Notes: generated from the letters alone by a model not told the origin. DNA of 64,000 bases from Debaryomyces hansenii CBS767 (GCF_000006445.2 NC_006046.2:1426001-1490000); one strand, 5' to 3'; counted from the first letter of the stretch, positions 20,052 to 30,302 are shown. Made by a program: numbers and translations.

Positions 20052-21065
20052 ATGTTTAAACTTCCTATACATAAACCGTTTAAGCTATCAAGAAATTCAT
20101 TCTTCAGCAACAGTAACCTTGTATCTTTGACGCTTGGTAAATACAGACAATCATTGTTAGTTTCGAAGAATACGCCACTGGACTTGCTCAAGAAATCAAA
20201 GTATCTCAGTTCAAATACAGAAATATTACGGTCATCTTTGGGACCAAACATATTTGGAGGATTTAAGTTTGTTCAGCAATCTCGAAATTTTAGGACGAGT
20301 GACACTTGGTCTAGATATAACAAATATTACGGTAGAAGTCATTGGAACAAACTTAAAAAGCCAGCTTTATTTACTGCTCTCTTTTGCATAACTACCACGC
20401 TTGTTATCCCCTACATTTTCAATAACACTCCATTAGCTTATGTTAAGACGGTTCCAAATGCGTTCGTTTATTCACTCATAGCCGTGAATGGTGCAGTATT
20501 CTTAATGTGGAGAGTTCCGCAATTTTCCAGATTTCTTACAAGATATGGGTTACTTGTTAAGGACAATATGTATTCCAGTTGGTCTATGGTTGGAGCCGCA
20601 TTCTCTCACCAAAACTTAGGACATCTCTTCGTTAATATGTTTGTCTTGCAGTCGTTTGGTACAACATTGTGTGCTGCAATCGGAGTGACAAATTTTGCAA
20701 TTATGTATCTTAATTCAGCTGTTTTATCCTCATTTATTTCTATACTAATTCCTACTATATTGAGATCTTCATTGACAGTTGGTTCGTTGGGTGCATCGGG
20801 TGCAATATTTAGTGTATTTGGTGCTTTTTCTTACATATTCCCTAAGGCACCACTAGCATTATTCTTTATACCAGTACCAGGTGGGGCATGGATATTATTC
20901 TTGGGTTCATTGGCATACAACATTGCTGGTAGTGCTTTGAGATGGGGTAAATATGATTATGCAGCACACATAGGTGGGTCTATAGCAGGTATTGCTTATG
21001 GGTGGTGGTATAATAAACAAAGACAGGAAAAAATAAATAGAAGAAGACGGGCCTATGCTTTTTGA
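20052..21065 (+). CDS. PCP1: Mitochondrial rhomboid protease Pcp1
   Basis: This 337-aa intramembrane serine protease cleaves Mgm1 and Ccp1 in the inner mitochondrial membrane. The rhomboid dyad is present: Ser249 in GASG and His306 in the AAHIGG helix, with about six transmembrane helices after residue 110. The basic, hydroxylated N-terminus of about 90 residues is a mitochondrial presequence. The frame is open further upstream to 19881, inside MRD1, but that extension reads as non-coding. The ATG at 20052 gives a proper presequence and the family length (346 aa in yeast). MRD1 ends 124 bp upstream on the same strand. Confidence 0.93.
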   Translation: MFKLPIHKPFKLSRNSFFSNSNLVSLTLGKYRQSLLVSKNTPLDLLKKSKYLSSNTEILRSSLGPNIFGGFKFVQQSRNFRTSDTWSRYNKYYGRSHWNKLKKPALFTALFCITTTLVIPYIFNNTPLAYVKTVPNAFVYSLIAVNGAVFLMWRVPQFSRFLTRYGLLVKDNMYSSWSMVGAAFSHQNLGHLFVNMFVLQSFGTTLCAAIGVTNFAIMYLNSAVLSSFISILIPTILRSSLTVGSLGASGAIFSVFGAFSYIFPKAPLALFFIPVPGGAWILFLGSLAYNIAGSALRWGKYDYAAHIGGSIAGIAYGWWYNKQRQEKINRRRRAYAF

Positions 21066-21267
21066 GATTACCTGAACAAGACTAGGCTATATCAATTACA
21101 AGTGAACTATTTGAAATGTACATAGATGAAACATAAATATATATATTAATATAATGAAATTTCTGCTCAATTTATTCTCTAAACTAAATGCTTATTAAAA
21201 ATTTGATTAAATATACAGGGAAATTGAACTATAAATGCTAACTAATGGATTTAACTCGACGATAACA

Positions 21268-21876
21268 TCAAGCGAACGAAACACTCTTCTTACCTTTATT
21301 ACTGGCAGCCTTAGACTCTTCATTCTTCTGTGATTTAGCACTTTTCCTTCTGTTCGCTCTTGCAAGTGATGCCTTACTTTTAACCTCGTTCTTCTTTCCT
21401 TCCAATTTATTCTCCTTCTGTTCTTCCTTTCTTTCAAGCTCCTGCTTTTTTAATTCTCTAATTTCATCTAGTCTTCTGGATTTCTCTAATTTACTTTCAT
21501 TGGCTTGGTCATATTTATCATTGATAGACTTGACTAATCTGTTCAACGTTAATGCATCATTATCTTCCACAAATTTTTTACCTTTCTTCCCTTTCTTAGC
21601 TTTCACTCCAGGTGTGATCGCCTTATTTAAAGCTGGGATATCTAATTGATCTTCCCTATATTCTTTACCACTACGTGCTCCATATAATCTTATTTTTGCT
21701 TGTTGTTTCTTGACAGCTGCCTTAGATGGTGCCTTCACAATTGATTTTGGTGTCAACTTAGGTTGAGACATCAATAAATTTCTTGCAGCTGAGTCGGAAC
21801 CGACTTCAGATTCCACTGTACGGGTTTTATTTTGAACCTTGCTCCTTTTAGCAGTTTTCGACTGTCTTGGTGCCAT
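21268..21876 (-). CDS. LOC1: 60S assembly and ASH1 mRNA localisation factor Loc1
   Basis: This 202-aa, very basic, Lys-rich protein has conserved blocks [28 protein letters not shown] and [14 protein letters not shown] that match baker's yeast Loc1 (204 aa). Loc1 is a nucleolar RNA-binding protein needed for 60S subunit biogenesis and for localisation of ASH1 mRNA. It ends in KKSVSFA, matching the yeast C-terminus. The gene is convergent with PCP1. Confidence 0.95.
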
Positions 21877-22011
21877 TGCTGATATGTAGTATTGCTAAAT
21901 ATTATAATCTGATCATCAGTACTAAATAAATATCTACTGAAAAAAAAATGAGATGTGATTATGTGAGCCGCATCTTCGTTTTGCACGTTATCGAGAATTC
22001 AATATAATTAC

Positions 22012-22018
22012 AAAAAAA
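22012..22018 (-). terminator. Pol III terminator of tRNA-Glu
   Basis: Seven T on the minus strand, starting 2 nt past the tRNA 3' end. Confidence 0.75.
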
Positions 22019-22020
22019 TA

Positions 22021-22092
22021 TTCCGATACCGGGAGTCGAACCCGGGTTTGCTCGGTGAAAGCGAACCGTGCTAGCCGTTACACTATATCGGA
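22021..22092 (-). tRNA. tRNA-Glu(UUC)
   Basis: This 72-nt tRNA on the minus strand has a TCCGATA/TATCGGA acceptor stem and discriminator A. The anticodon loop CTTTCAC gives anticodon UUC, and the T-loop is GGTTCGACTCC. It has no intron and matches baker's yeast tRNA-Glu over most of its length. Confidence 0.97.
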
Positions 22093-22208
22093 TATTTGTT
22101 GAAAGTTATTTCTTTGGAACTTTTATGAGATTGTCATAGGTATAGTTTGCTTACACAGATGGGGACGTTGAAGCACATAATATATAATATTAAAATATAG
22201 CACTATAT

Positions 22209-23351
22209 CTAGATAGAGTCTTTAGGAATATGTCTATTTTCATCCGGCTTATTCAATTCTTTTACATCTGCAATAGGCCTTTCTGCTTGTGGTGTAATCC
22301 GGAACGCATGTCTAGTGTGGTTCGAATCTGAATCCCAATCAATAATAGCTGTATGAGAAACTCTTCTATTATCCCAAACCACTACACTATTTGGTTCCCA
22401 GTTCACTCTTGCCTGAAGGTCGTGAGAATTGCCAATGTGGTTGTATAGGAAATTTAATAAGGCATCACTTTCCTCTTGTTTGAATTCTACGATCTTCCTC
22501 GAAAATCCGGGATTGACATAGAGAATCTTGTCACCTGTGACAGGGTGCACTCTAACAAGAGGGTGGATGTTTCTGACAGGATCACGTCTTTCTGCCCCAC
22601 CTTCCTTACGGGAGAATTTTGCTTGTTCCTCCGAAGAATGTAACACATGTAAACCTTCAATTAATTCTTTAAGTCTAGGTGACAATCTGTTATAGGCCTC
22701 AACATTATCAGCAAAAAGAGTATCGCCACCAGATTCAGGGCCTTCAATAACAGAGAAAAATGTTGTTCCAGGTGGCTGTAATTCATAACTGACATCGGAG
22801 TGCCATTGAACTAGGTTAGTTCTATTGGCAAATGTCAATGCTTCATTATAATCATTCCTCCTATAAACGACATGGATTTCTGAATGCCCTTTAGGAGATC
22901 CAGTAGTAGGGTGAATGTGTAATGGACCAAAATACTTACCGTAATCTGAGACAAATTGAGGGCCCTTAGCACCAAAATCTTGATCCCTGAAGATTACAAG
23001 ACCCCTCTTAGCAACAAGAAGAGCTAATTCATCCTTTCCACGATCGTCTAATTGTGATAATTGGATACCAGTAATTTCAGTTCCCAATTTAGGGGTTACG
23101 TTTTTTAATTCATGTTTCGAGTCCGTGGGAAATAAGTTTTGAAGTTTTGGGTCTGCCCTCGAACCTGGATCAGTATGTTCAAAGAACTCCAAAGGTTTGT
23201 AGAACTCATTCAAATCCCAGGTAGGCAAAAATTCCGGGTACTTAGAATTCTCATGTTGGTTTTTAGGAACAGTTAAAATACCATCCTCTGAGAGCTCTCC
23301 TCTCTTTTTTTCGAAAGTAGTACCAGGATTAGTGTATCTAACAGGGGCCAT
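22209..23351 (-). CDS. JLP1: Alpha-ketoglutarate-dependent sulfonate dioxygenase (TauD/JLP1 family)
   Basis: This 380-aa Fe(II)/2-oxoglutarate dioxygenase has the 2-His-1-Asp facial triad (H184 and D186 in WHSD, H333 in VSHT) and the 2-oxoglutarate-binding Arg R351 in FRITP. The family includes baker's yeast Jlp1, which releases sulfite from sulfonates and taurine so they can serve as sulfur sources. Fungi carry many paralogues, so the exact substrate is uncertain. The frame is open a further 54 codons to 23513, but that part is not family-like. The start at MAPVRYTNPG fits. A Met31/32-type AAACTGTGG lies about 130 bp upstream, consistent with sulfur control. Confidence 0.88.
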   Translation of the reverse strand: MAPVRYTNPGTTFEKKRGELSEDGILTVPKNQHENSKYPEFLPTWDLNEFYKPLEFFEHTDPGSRADPKLQNLFPTDSKHELKNVTPKLGTEITGIQLSQLDDRGKDELALLVAKRGLVIFRDQDFGAKGPQFVSDYGKYFGPLHIHPTTGSPKGHSEIHVVYRRNDYNEALTFANRTNLVQWHSDVSYELQPPGTTFFSVIEGPESGGDTLFADNVEAYNRLSPRLKELIEGLHVLHSSEEQAKFSRKEGGAERRDPVRNIHPLVRVHPVTGDKILYVNPGFSRKIVEFKQEESDALLNFLYNHIGNSHDLQARVNWEPNSVVVWDNRRVSHTAIIDWDSDSNHTRHAFRITPQAERPIADVKELNKPDENRHIPKDSI

Positions 23352-23482
23352 TTTTATATGATTCGTATTAATGTTTCTGAAATATATATGGTAGACATAT
23401 AACTGGCAATATAGGACCTTAAATATTGCAGCAATTTGTTTTGACTGAGAAAAAACGCTGCAACTTGCATTATTGAGAGCCA

Positions 23483-23491
23483 CCACAGTTT
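23483..23491 (-). promoter_or_regulatory. Met31/Met32-type core AAACTGTGG
   Basis: AAACTGTGG on the minus strand is the established core for the sulfur-pathway zinc-finger factors Met31/Met32. It lies about 130 bp upstream of, and in the same orientation as, the dioxygenase gene. Function is inferred. Confidence 0.5.
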
Positions 23492-23602
23492 CTATATCTG
23501 CCGATGGTTTCAATACTTAGATTAGTAATATAAATACCCCCCAGTGCTAGGCCTATTATCTTCTTTATGTGTGTATTCCATTCAACCACACAACGGATAT
23601 AT

Positions 23603-23640
23603 CAATTATGGTTTGACCTTCCGTCTTCACACCATAATTG
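23603..23640. repeat. 10-bp inverted repeat with 18-nt spacer
   Basis: CAATTATGGT (23603-23612) and ACCATAATTG (23631-23640) are exact reverse complements. It could be a paired protein site or a hairpin about 250 bp upstream of the dioxygenase gene. Confidence 0.6.
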
Positions 23641-24246
23641 CGAGATATTTCTCTTCACCATCATATGAAGTAAGCCTCACACACAGTCAATATTATGGAC
23701 CAATATATAACAATCGGAAATAAGTCACCTGCATTCTTATAGGTCAATTTATTCTTACGTGTTAAATCACTTGTATTTAGTGTCTTCTTATAGGTCAAAG
23801 ATATGCGTTGGAATAGAAAGCCTGGATTTTGAATTCAGGCCTGTGAAAGTACGTAGACACATATATAAAATGTTTCTAAAATGAGATACCAGTCATCTAT
23901 AAACTAATCGAATCTTAATTTCAAATATTTGTTACATGCTACAAAATAAATCGTAATTGATCCTGTTTTTGACGTTATGGACTCAGTCTAAGCTTGAATT
24001 TTGTTCTTAAAGTTAATAGTGAACATTGAAAATAATGCATACAATTCCCTATAAATTCCATATAGTATAAACAAGTTTAGTCAAGTATTTGATCTCAACA
24101 CTTAGATCCCAACTTTCAAATCTAGAATATACACTTTTCTTATATAAAGTATAATCATCACTTCTACTACACTATTTTATCTAAAACATGATGTTAGTTG
24201 GCTGAGTTGATATTTTCAAGATAAAAAATTTAGAATATGGTACCCC

Positions 24247-25179
24247 CTAAATAGAAAGAATAAATTTGCAAACTATTTCGAGGAAATCTTCAACGGTTCC
24301 GTCATCAGATATAGGTCCAACATTATGGTTCGCACCTTTCAAAACCTTGCTCAAAGGACTCCAATACTTCGTGTCAGTGGCATTTTTCCACTTTTCTACC
24401 AAAAGTTCTCTATCAACAAATTCCGGAACACACTCATCTTTGGACCCATATAACACCAACAATGGCCTATCAACAATACCAAAAGTCTGTTTGAAGTCAT
24501 CTGAGTTGAGATCGGACGAAAAATAATCGTCGTCTCCTCTAATGCTCATTAAAGAACAGAATCGATACGCCGTGACAGGGGTTTTGAAAATGTCGAACTC
24601 ATGGGGCAATATATGTTGACCTTTTCCGGTCAAAATAAACTCTTTTTTAACTTTTTCAAGTAACGGTTCCAACTTCTTCATCCCTCCCATATGGTCTGCC
24701 ACTGCCTCTCTATCCGAAACCGGTGCTTGCAAAATGACACCATCCAACAAAATGTCCTCAGGAGCATCTGCTTTTTTGCACAATTTGGTCAAATATTGCA
24801 TTGAATCTTGACATCCTGTCAGGTGTCCCATGAGCACAATCTTCTTCCGATTTCCACCCTTTTCCGATCTGAGATACTTTACGAGAAGACTGAGCTCTTT
24901 CGCATCTGCTTCTAGCGACCCTGTGCCCCATCCCAGATAAGACGACGATATTAACGCTTGTACAAGAACCCATTGACCGTGCTGAGAACTAATCGACTCA
25001 ATTGACTTAGCCAATCTTGGCAAATACGGAACAGTCAATAATCCGTCACTTAGACCACCGATGAATAAAACCACGTTTGGAGCTGCTTCACTTCCCGAAT
25101 TCCCATCAAATTCAAATGCAGTCAATCTGGGTAAGTACTCATGTACCTTACCTACTTGAGGAGATAATAACGATGACAT
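24247..25179 (-). CDS. DUF1749 alpha/beta hydrolase, CTG-encoded catalytic Ser
   Basis: This 310-aa alpha/beta hydrolase belongs to the DUF1749 (UPF0613) family. Some members are fungal siderophore esterases of the SidJ type. The nucleophile elbow reads GH-x-TGCQD at residues 118-124. The nucleophile position (residue 120, codon 24820-24822) is CTG, which is Leu in the standard code but Ser in the CUG-Ser code, restoring the expected GHSTG. Asp in the YGSKDECVP block and His in the GANHN block complete the triad. The longer frame to 25209 begins with GTG, so the ATG at 25179 is taken as start. The substrate is unknown. Confidence 0.85.
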   Translation of the reverse strand: MSSLLSPQVGKVHEYLPRLTAFEFDGNSGSEAAPNVVLFIGGLSDGLLTVPYLPRLAKSIESISSQHGQWVLVQALISSSYLGWGTGSLEADAKELSLLVKYLRSEKGGNRKKIVLMGHLTGCQDSMQYLTKLCKKADAPEDILLDGVILQAPVSDREAVADHMGGMKKLEPLLEKVKKEFILTGKGQHILPHEFDIFKTPVTAYRFCSLMSIRGDDDYFSSDLNSDDFKQTFGIVDRPLLVLYGSKDECVPEFVDRELLVEKWKNATDTKYWSPLSKVLKGANHNVGPISDDGTVEDFLEIVCKFILSI

Positions 25180-25470
25180 TGCTGTATATAATAATCGTAA
25201 GATAAACACGCAGATTCCTTAATCTGTTTCCGAATTTCGCTAGGTCTAAGGTCTAAGATCCTTTACATAACCCTTGCATAAATTTGGTTTAAAATTACAA
25301 TGTAAAACAATACCATAATCTGGAAAAATTTGAAAGATCACTCATATGACTGAAACAAACTGAGTTCGTAAACATTATATCAAACATAAGAAATATTTAA
25401 AGGTGTCAGACGCATAAAAGCAGTATTAATAAACACTAAAAATTGAATTATACCGAGTGAATTGTCAGCC

Positions 25471-26790
25471 ATGGCGTCACCAAATACAAATGATTCGTTC
25501 TTACAATGGGATCCAGCCCAAGTTTGTAACTATATTAATTCCCTTAACTTGGGGGATCAGACAAGTCTTGGGGATTGCTTCCTTGATAATAATATAGAGG
25601 GTTCGTTGCTTCCGTTTATAACAACCGAGCATCTCAAGGAAATAGGTGTTACGAAGTTGGGTACAAGGTTGCAGATAAAGAAAGCTACATCGGAGCTTAT
25701 TGCCAACCATTACCACAAGCATCCTCCCACATCACTTAATGATCCAGAATACCGGTTTAATAACCTCAATATCAATAATAACTGTATTGGGCTCGAGTCG
25801 TTGACATTGGCGACTGTGTTGATGAAAGATATGTTGGTCAAGTTGAATGAAACGTACCAGCAGAACAGATCATCGATGCCATCACCATTGTCACCAGGTA
25901 CACAATTTGATATGAAGAAATTGAACGAGAATTTCAATAAGTTGAAGACTGATATGATTCCAATAATCCGACTTGTGAAAGAATCGAAGCCACTTCCCAC
26001 TCCTACGCTAGACCCTGGATCAGCGCCTATAGAGTCACCAAGCACATCGTCGTTTACTGAGCAACAGAAGGACTCCGGACAAGGCCCGGCTGTGGGTCAG
26101 CAATCACTGCAACCGACAATAGTACGGAGTGATAGTGTAAACACTACAGTTACCAAGAGAAATTCGGACCTGACAAGTCCCAATCATCCCAATTTTAATA
26201 GATTTTCTTCTGGCTCCTTGTTGTCGATGGGAACCGGAAAAGTGGTACAGCATTCTGTGGCTAAACCTATTATGCAAGAGCGTAACCAGCCCGATTTCAC
26301 ATTACTGAGGGCCAATTCTTCACTTGGTAACAGAAGCAAGCCAAAACTAGTGGAAAGCAGGTCCGCAGGATCGGTCAATTCAGGAACCACTACAAAACCT
26401 CCACCTTTGAAGCAACATCCTTCGTCGCTGGGATCAGTACACACCACATCAACAGCTAACGCATCGGCCGCTCCCAGTAACGAACCCTTGAAACAATTGC
26501 GGGCTTCTTCAGAAGACTCGTGTCTTAAGATTCTTCAGCAAGCAATGAAACGTCACCATATTCCGCGCGATGACTGGCTGAAGTACGTTCTAGTTATCTG
26601 CTATGGTGACAAAGAGAGAATACTCAAATTGGCAGAAAAACCGGTAATCATATTCAAAGAACTCCAAGAACTAGGAAAACACCCGGCAATCATGCTTAGA
26701 CAGCTAGCTGCGACTGTGACGGACGACAACGACAGCGAATTGTACGAAGACTCCCGTATCGGTGACGATGTCCCTGGTGGCACGTTGTGA
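25471..26790 (+). CDS. STE50: MAPK pathway adaptor Ste50
   Basis: This 439-aa protein has an N-terminal SAM domain (about residues 11-75) and a C-terminal Ras-association domain (about 347-425, with [10 protein letters not shown] and HPAIMLRQ), joined by a Ser/Thr/Pro-rich linker. This is the Ste50 layout: the adaptor brings the MAPKKK Ste11 to Cdc42 and Opy2 in mating, filamentous and osmotic-stress signalling. The ATG at 25471 follows a TTG in frame at 25462; the ATG is chosen. Several CTG codons, for example 26578-26580 in the RA domain, should be read as Ser. Confidence 0.94.
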   Translation: MASPNTNDSFLQWDPAQVCNYINSLNLGDQTSLGDCFLDNNIEGSLLPFITTEHLKEIGVTKLGTRLQIKKATSELIANHYHKHPPTSLNDPEYRFNNLNINNNCIGLESLTLATVLMKDMLVKLNETYQQNRSSMPSPLSPGTQFDMKKLNENFNKLKTDMIPIIRLVKESKPLPTPTLDPGSAPIESPSTSSFTEQQKDSGQGPAVGQQSLQPTIVRSDSVNTTVTKRNSDLTSPNHPNFNRFSSGSLLSMGTGKVVQHSVAKPIMQERNQPDFTLLRANSSLGNRSKPKLVESRSAGSVNSGTTTKPPPLKQHPSSLGSVHTTSTANASAAPSNEPLKQLRASSEDSCLKILQQAMKRHHIPRDDWLKYVLVICYGDKERILKLAEKPVIIFKELQELGKHPAIMLRQLAATVTDDNDSELYEDSRIGDDVPGGTL

Positions 26791-27606
26791 TTGCATCGAG
26801 CATAAGGCAGCTCCTACGAATGCATTAATGCCTAATGTAGAAAACTATGATAGAAGTACGGAATCTATGGATTCATGTACCATATTACAGTACTGGACAA
26901 AGCGTATATAAATTTATGCAAATAACGATTAACATGCACAATATTTCTAAATGTAGTCTTGTAAGTTGATCTATCCATGATCTTGCATCGGGTACACTCC
27001 TCAAATACCATATAATGGTTACAGGAATACACTAATACAACAAATCTCTCTAGCTTGGACGATTGCAGCTACACAGTTAATGCTAGTGGTCCAATGCGAA
27101 TCTAGTGTTGCAGACCAAAACGAACATCCTTACATCATACAGAATATACATGCGCCGCGAATCTTGACCTTATCACTGGAATAATGTCATGGGTACCAAA
27201 TACTACCCTGAAATGCGTTTTACTTCCTATAATACATATTTTTGTAATATCATGTATCATATACAAGTAATTCCAAGCTATATCTGAGAAATTCTCTCTT
27301 CAAAGTCCAATATTAGACGAAAAGGAATAAATTCAGGGTTCCACCCCTAATCGTTCTCGCTAGCGATGCAAATTGTCGCGACATAAGCGCAATTCAGCGA
27401 CAAAAGCTACCTGTAGACGGAAATTTATTGCTGGAGCCTAGCGCAGTTTTGTGTTATGTGACTGCTTTTTCTCATCGACACTGTAGACAGAACGAACAGC
27501 GAGCAGCGGAAGAAAAAAATTTCAGACTCACTTAGTGAAATTTAATTTATTTAATAACTCTATAATACCGTTTAGGCTTTTATATCTATAGTATAACCAG
27601 TTCAAT
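26791..27606. other. STE50-RPL12 intergenic and RPL12 promoter
   Basis: No gene is supported in 816 bp. The last 300 bp are the ribosomal-protein promoter and carry a HomolD-like box (27457-27464) and a T/A tract near 27515. Confidence 0.6.
27457..27464 (-). promoter_or_regulatory. HomolD-like box in RPL12 promoter
   Basis: The minus strand reads CAGTCACA, the exact HomolD core known from ribosomal-protein promoters of fission yeast and some other ascomycetes. It lies about 145 bp upstream of the RPL12 ATG. A chance match is possible for an 8-mer. Confidence 0.4.
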
Positions 27607-28110
27607 ATGCCTCCAAAATTCGATCCAAGTGAAGTTAAATTCATTTACTTAAGAGCCGTCGGTGGTGAAGTTGGTGCTTCTTCTGCATTAGCCCCAAAGA
27701 TTGGTCCTTTAGGTTTATCCCCAAAGAAGGTCGGTGAAGATATCGCCAAGGCCACCAAGGACTTCAAAGGTATTAAGGTTACCGTTCAATTGAGAATCCA
27801 AAACAGACAAGCTGCTGCTTCTGTTGTTCCATCTGCTTCATCTTTAGTCATCACTGCCTTGAAAGAAGCCCCAAGAGACAGAAAGAAGGAAAAGAACGTC
27901 AAGCACTCCGGTAACATTCCATTAGAAGAAATCTACGAAATTGCCAGACAAATGAGAGAAAAGTCTTTCGGTAAGACCTTAGCTTCAGTTACTAAAGAAA
28001 TTTTAGGTACTGCTCAATCAGTTGGTTGTCGTGTTGAAGGTAAAAACCCACATGACATTATTGAAGCCATCAACGATGGTGAAATTGATGGTATGTCTAG
28101 TATGGCTTGA
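27607..28110 (+). CDS. RPL12: 60S ribosomal protein uL11 (Rpl12)
   Basis: This 167-aa ribosomal protein has an N-terminal [16 protein letters not shown] like all yeast Rpl12, then the [18 protein letters not shown] block and a C-terminal rRNA-binding domain. It sits at the base of the P-stalk. It has no intron. Codon use is strongly biased (GGT, GCT, AAG, AGA), as expected for a very highly expressed gene. Confidence 0.98.
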   Translation: MPPKFDPSEVKFIYLRAVGGEVGASSALAPKIGPLGLSPKKVGEDIAKATKDFKGIKVTVQLRIQNRQAAASVVPSASSLVITALKEAPRDRKKEKNVKHSGNIPLEEIYEIARQMREKSFGKTLASVTKEILGTAQSVGCRVEGKNPHDIIEAINDGEIDGMSSMA

Positions 28111-28827
28111 GTCCCAGGCGCTGTGTATCTGGTATACATTTGCTAGGGGCTCGAGTACCAATTTTCCACATGAGAATTTTTTTCAGTTCAATTTACTAAC
28201 GCATCTATAGTTCCAGAAAACTAAGTTATGTACAAAAGTGTTTTAATAGGGTTTAATTGATATTATCGTTCAAGTTCATCTGAGCTTAATTTTCGAAGAC
28301 TTTTGTAATATCTCTATGAGGATGTGAGAATGATTTCAGACAAGAAAAGAATAACCATCATTATGACAATTCAATCTCTGTAACGCATGTTTGCCAACAC
28401 TCTGGTGCCTAATCTTTATTTCGAGCTATATGCTGCTTAATAATGCTATATTGGGTTCCTATTTTGGTGCAAACTAGAAAAATTTAAGCTGACTACTCAC
28501 CATTGTACTCTACCAATATGGGTACAATCGGTCCATTTCTTTAGCTTTCATTTTATTAGCCATTGCCTCGACGGATTAACAAAATAAACAGAGTCACTCT
28601 GAAATCATTGTCATCTCTCTTTAATTGTAGTTATTTTATAGGCCTTGTAGAGATGGTGAGATACTGAAACGAACGCTTACTTTTTAAATACTATAAGTCA
28701 TAATTGTGGTATATATCATATAAATCACTGATTTATCAACGGATGGATTTAAAAAAAGTGGTTTGAATAGCACATCTCATTCGTACTGACTCGAACCAGT
28801 TTATCGAATTTTACTCAGTGACATTTC
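28111..28827. other. Intergenic, no gene seen
   Basis: These 717 bp lie between convergent RPL12 and the orphan gene. A GGTTCGAGTCA resembling a tRNA B-box sits at 28788-28798 (minus), but no tRNA fold can be drawn around it. Confidence 0.6.
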
Positions 28828-29610
28828 TTATCTACCTAGCGACCTCTCAGTTGCCTCAAAATCCGCTTGTGCCAAAAGCATCTGCTTTCGTGCTCCCTGT
28901 GCCTTGGATTCAGACATATGTATTCTTATCTCCAATGCTATTTCTTGCAAGTAGTCATCGTGGCTCTCTGCTCTGTCAAATACGTCAAAGTAGTGATGAG
29001 AGTCGTCAAACATAGCCAACCATGGGTACAACCAGAGTTGCCATTTGTGAAATAACAGCTGAAGATGGAAAAGATATACCGATATTGAGGGCTCATTGAC
29101 GTAGATGTTTTCCCACGCATTGAGAATGTCATCTGGTCTAGATAAATTGTCAACCTCGAATGCTTCAAGATATTTTTCGCATTTCTTGATTAAATTCAGC
29201 AAGATATTGCTCCTTCCTTTTATTAACGGTTTATAAGTTTTTGAAGCGGAAAACCATGTACTGGCTGCGACAACACTAAGAACAAAATTAAGCAACCGCA
29301 AATATCCAACTGTCTCACCCGTAGTTTCATCTTTTTCCCACAATTTGTTCATAAGCATCATATTATGCTGATAGATATGAGACATGCAATCACAAGCTCT
29401 ACGGGCCCGTTTCTTTGTCAATACGGGTGTTGGATTTTCCCTGCGAACAGCATCAAAAACATCTGTAAATGTCTTTCCCTCCACATCCTTTAACCTTTGT
29501 TTTGTATTATTGATGATTATCCTCAATGCCAGCGTATCAGGAACACAGTAGTGATAATAGGATCTATCCCGTCTAAATATCGCTTCACGACCATTAGTCA
29601 TCAGATACAT
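28828..29610 (-). CDS. Orphan gene, unrecognised 260-aa protein
   Basis: I do not recognise this protein. It starts at the ATG 29608-29610; the frame also opens upstream to a TTG at 29658. It has 260 residues with no signal peptide. It is rich in Trp, Tyr and His, with a basic KKRARRAC patch near residue 68, and mostly helical-looking segments. One weakly hydrophobic stretch (LLNFVLSVVAAS, about residues 103-114) is too short to be a clear membrane helix. It is not low-complexity and its length and composition look like a genuine coding gene, but no domain motif is evident. It is divergent from the ATG37-like gene. It may be restricted to close relatives. Confidence 0.6.
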   Translation of the reverse strand: MYLMTNGREAIFRRDRSYYHYCVPDTLALRIIINNTKQRLKDVEGKTFTDVFDAVRRENPTPVLTKKRARRACDCMSHIYQHNMMLMNKLWEKDETTGETVGYLRLLNFVLSVVAASTWFSASKTYKPLIKGRSNILLNLIKKCEKYLEAFEVDNLSRPDDILNAWENIYVNEPSISVYLFHLQLLFHKWQLWLYPWLAMFDDSHHYFDVFDRAESHDDYLQEIALEIRIHMSESKAQGARKQMLLAQADFEATERSLGR

Positions 29611-30302
29611 CTTTTTGAATATAAATTTTCTGTTCTGAATTTCATAGATCGATATCAAGTGATTAAATACTGTTTCTTCTGCTAGCAGAAAACCAGAGAC
29701 TATGTTTCAACTTTGATTATCAAGTAAGAATAAGTATATCGAAACGGTACAAAGCCTAATATGTGTCACATCGTCACATATTATGCGCTAATAAGGCAAT
29801 TCCAACTCACACAACCCTCAAAAAATAGTTAACCAAATTGTAGCAGAGACCAAGCCAAAGCTTCTTTTGGGACATGATCATACATCTTGCTACTTAATAT
29901 AGCGCGATAGGGAACTTAACATCACACACTTAATTTCAGGCGATTAATCAATTAGTCTTCAATATCTCTATTCGATACCTTTGAAATGATGCTGGGCCTT
30001 TGAGATAGCGTAGATAAGTAGTTTCCTAGTCTTGTGTGTATCTGATTAGAATCGTCTTAATGTCTAAAACTCACGTGCGCTATATTTCCCCCACTTCCGC
30101 AATTTCAACGTAAACACAATGATATCTCTAGGCTAGTACTTACTTTAATCATAACAAAGCGGTATATTTTGGATATTATATTGATACAAACCGTTGTTAT
30201 TAGAGCAAGGAACTATACTACAGGATATTTCACGGTTGATTTAGTAGAAAAATACACTTAACATCGATAATTGAGAGATTCTAGTAATAGCAGGAGAAAC
30301 CC
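29611..30302. other. Divergent promoter region of orphan and ATG37-like genes
   Basis: No gene is supported in these 692 bp. A CACGTG E-box is at 30072-30077, about 230 bp upstream of the ATG37-like start. Confidence 0.55.

Larger units (their letters stand above)
23352..24246. other. Upstream region of the dioxygenase gene
   Basis: No gene is supported in 895 bp. It includes the Met31/32-like core (23483-23491), a perfect 10-bp inverted repeat (23603-23640), and a 12-base phrase TTCTTATAGGTC that occurs twice near 23734 and 23784. Confidence 0.6.

Noticed and set aside
23352..23513. N-terminal extension of the dioxygenase frame
   Set aside because: It is not conserved in TauD-type proteins and contains the Met31/32-like motif; the start at 23351 fits the family.
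28788..28798. GGTTCGAGTCA resembling a tRNA B-box on the minus strand
   Set aside because: T-stem pairs fail, and no A-box, acceptor stem or anticodon arm can be placed around it.
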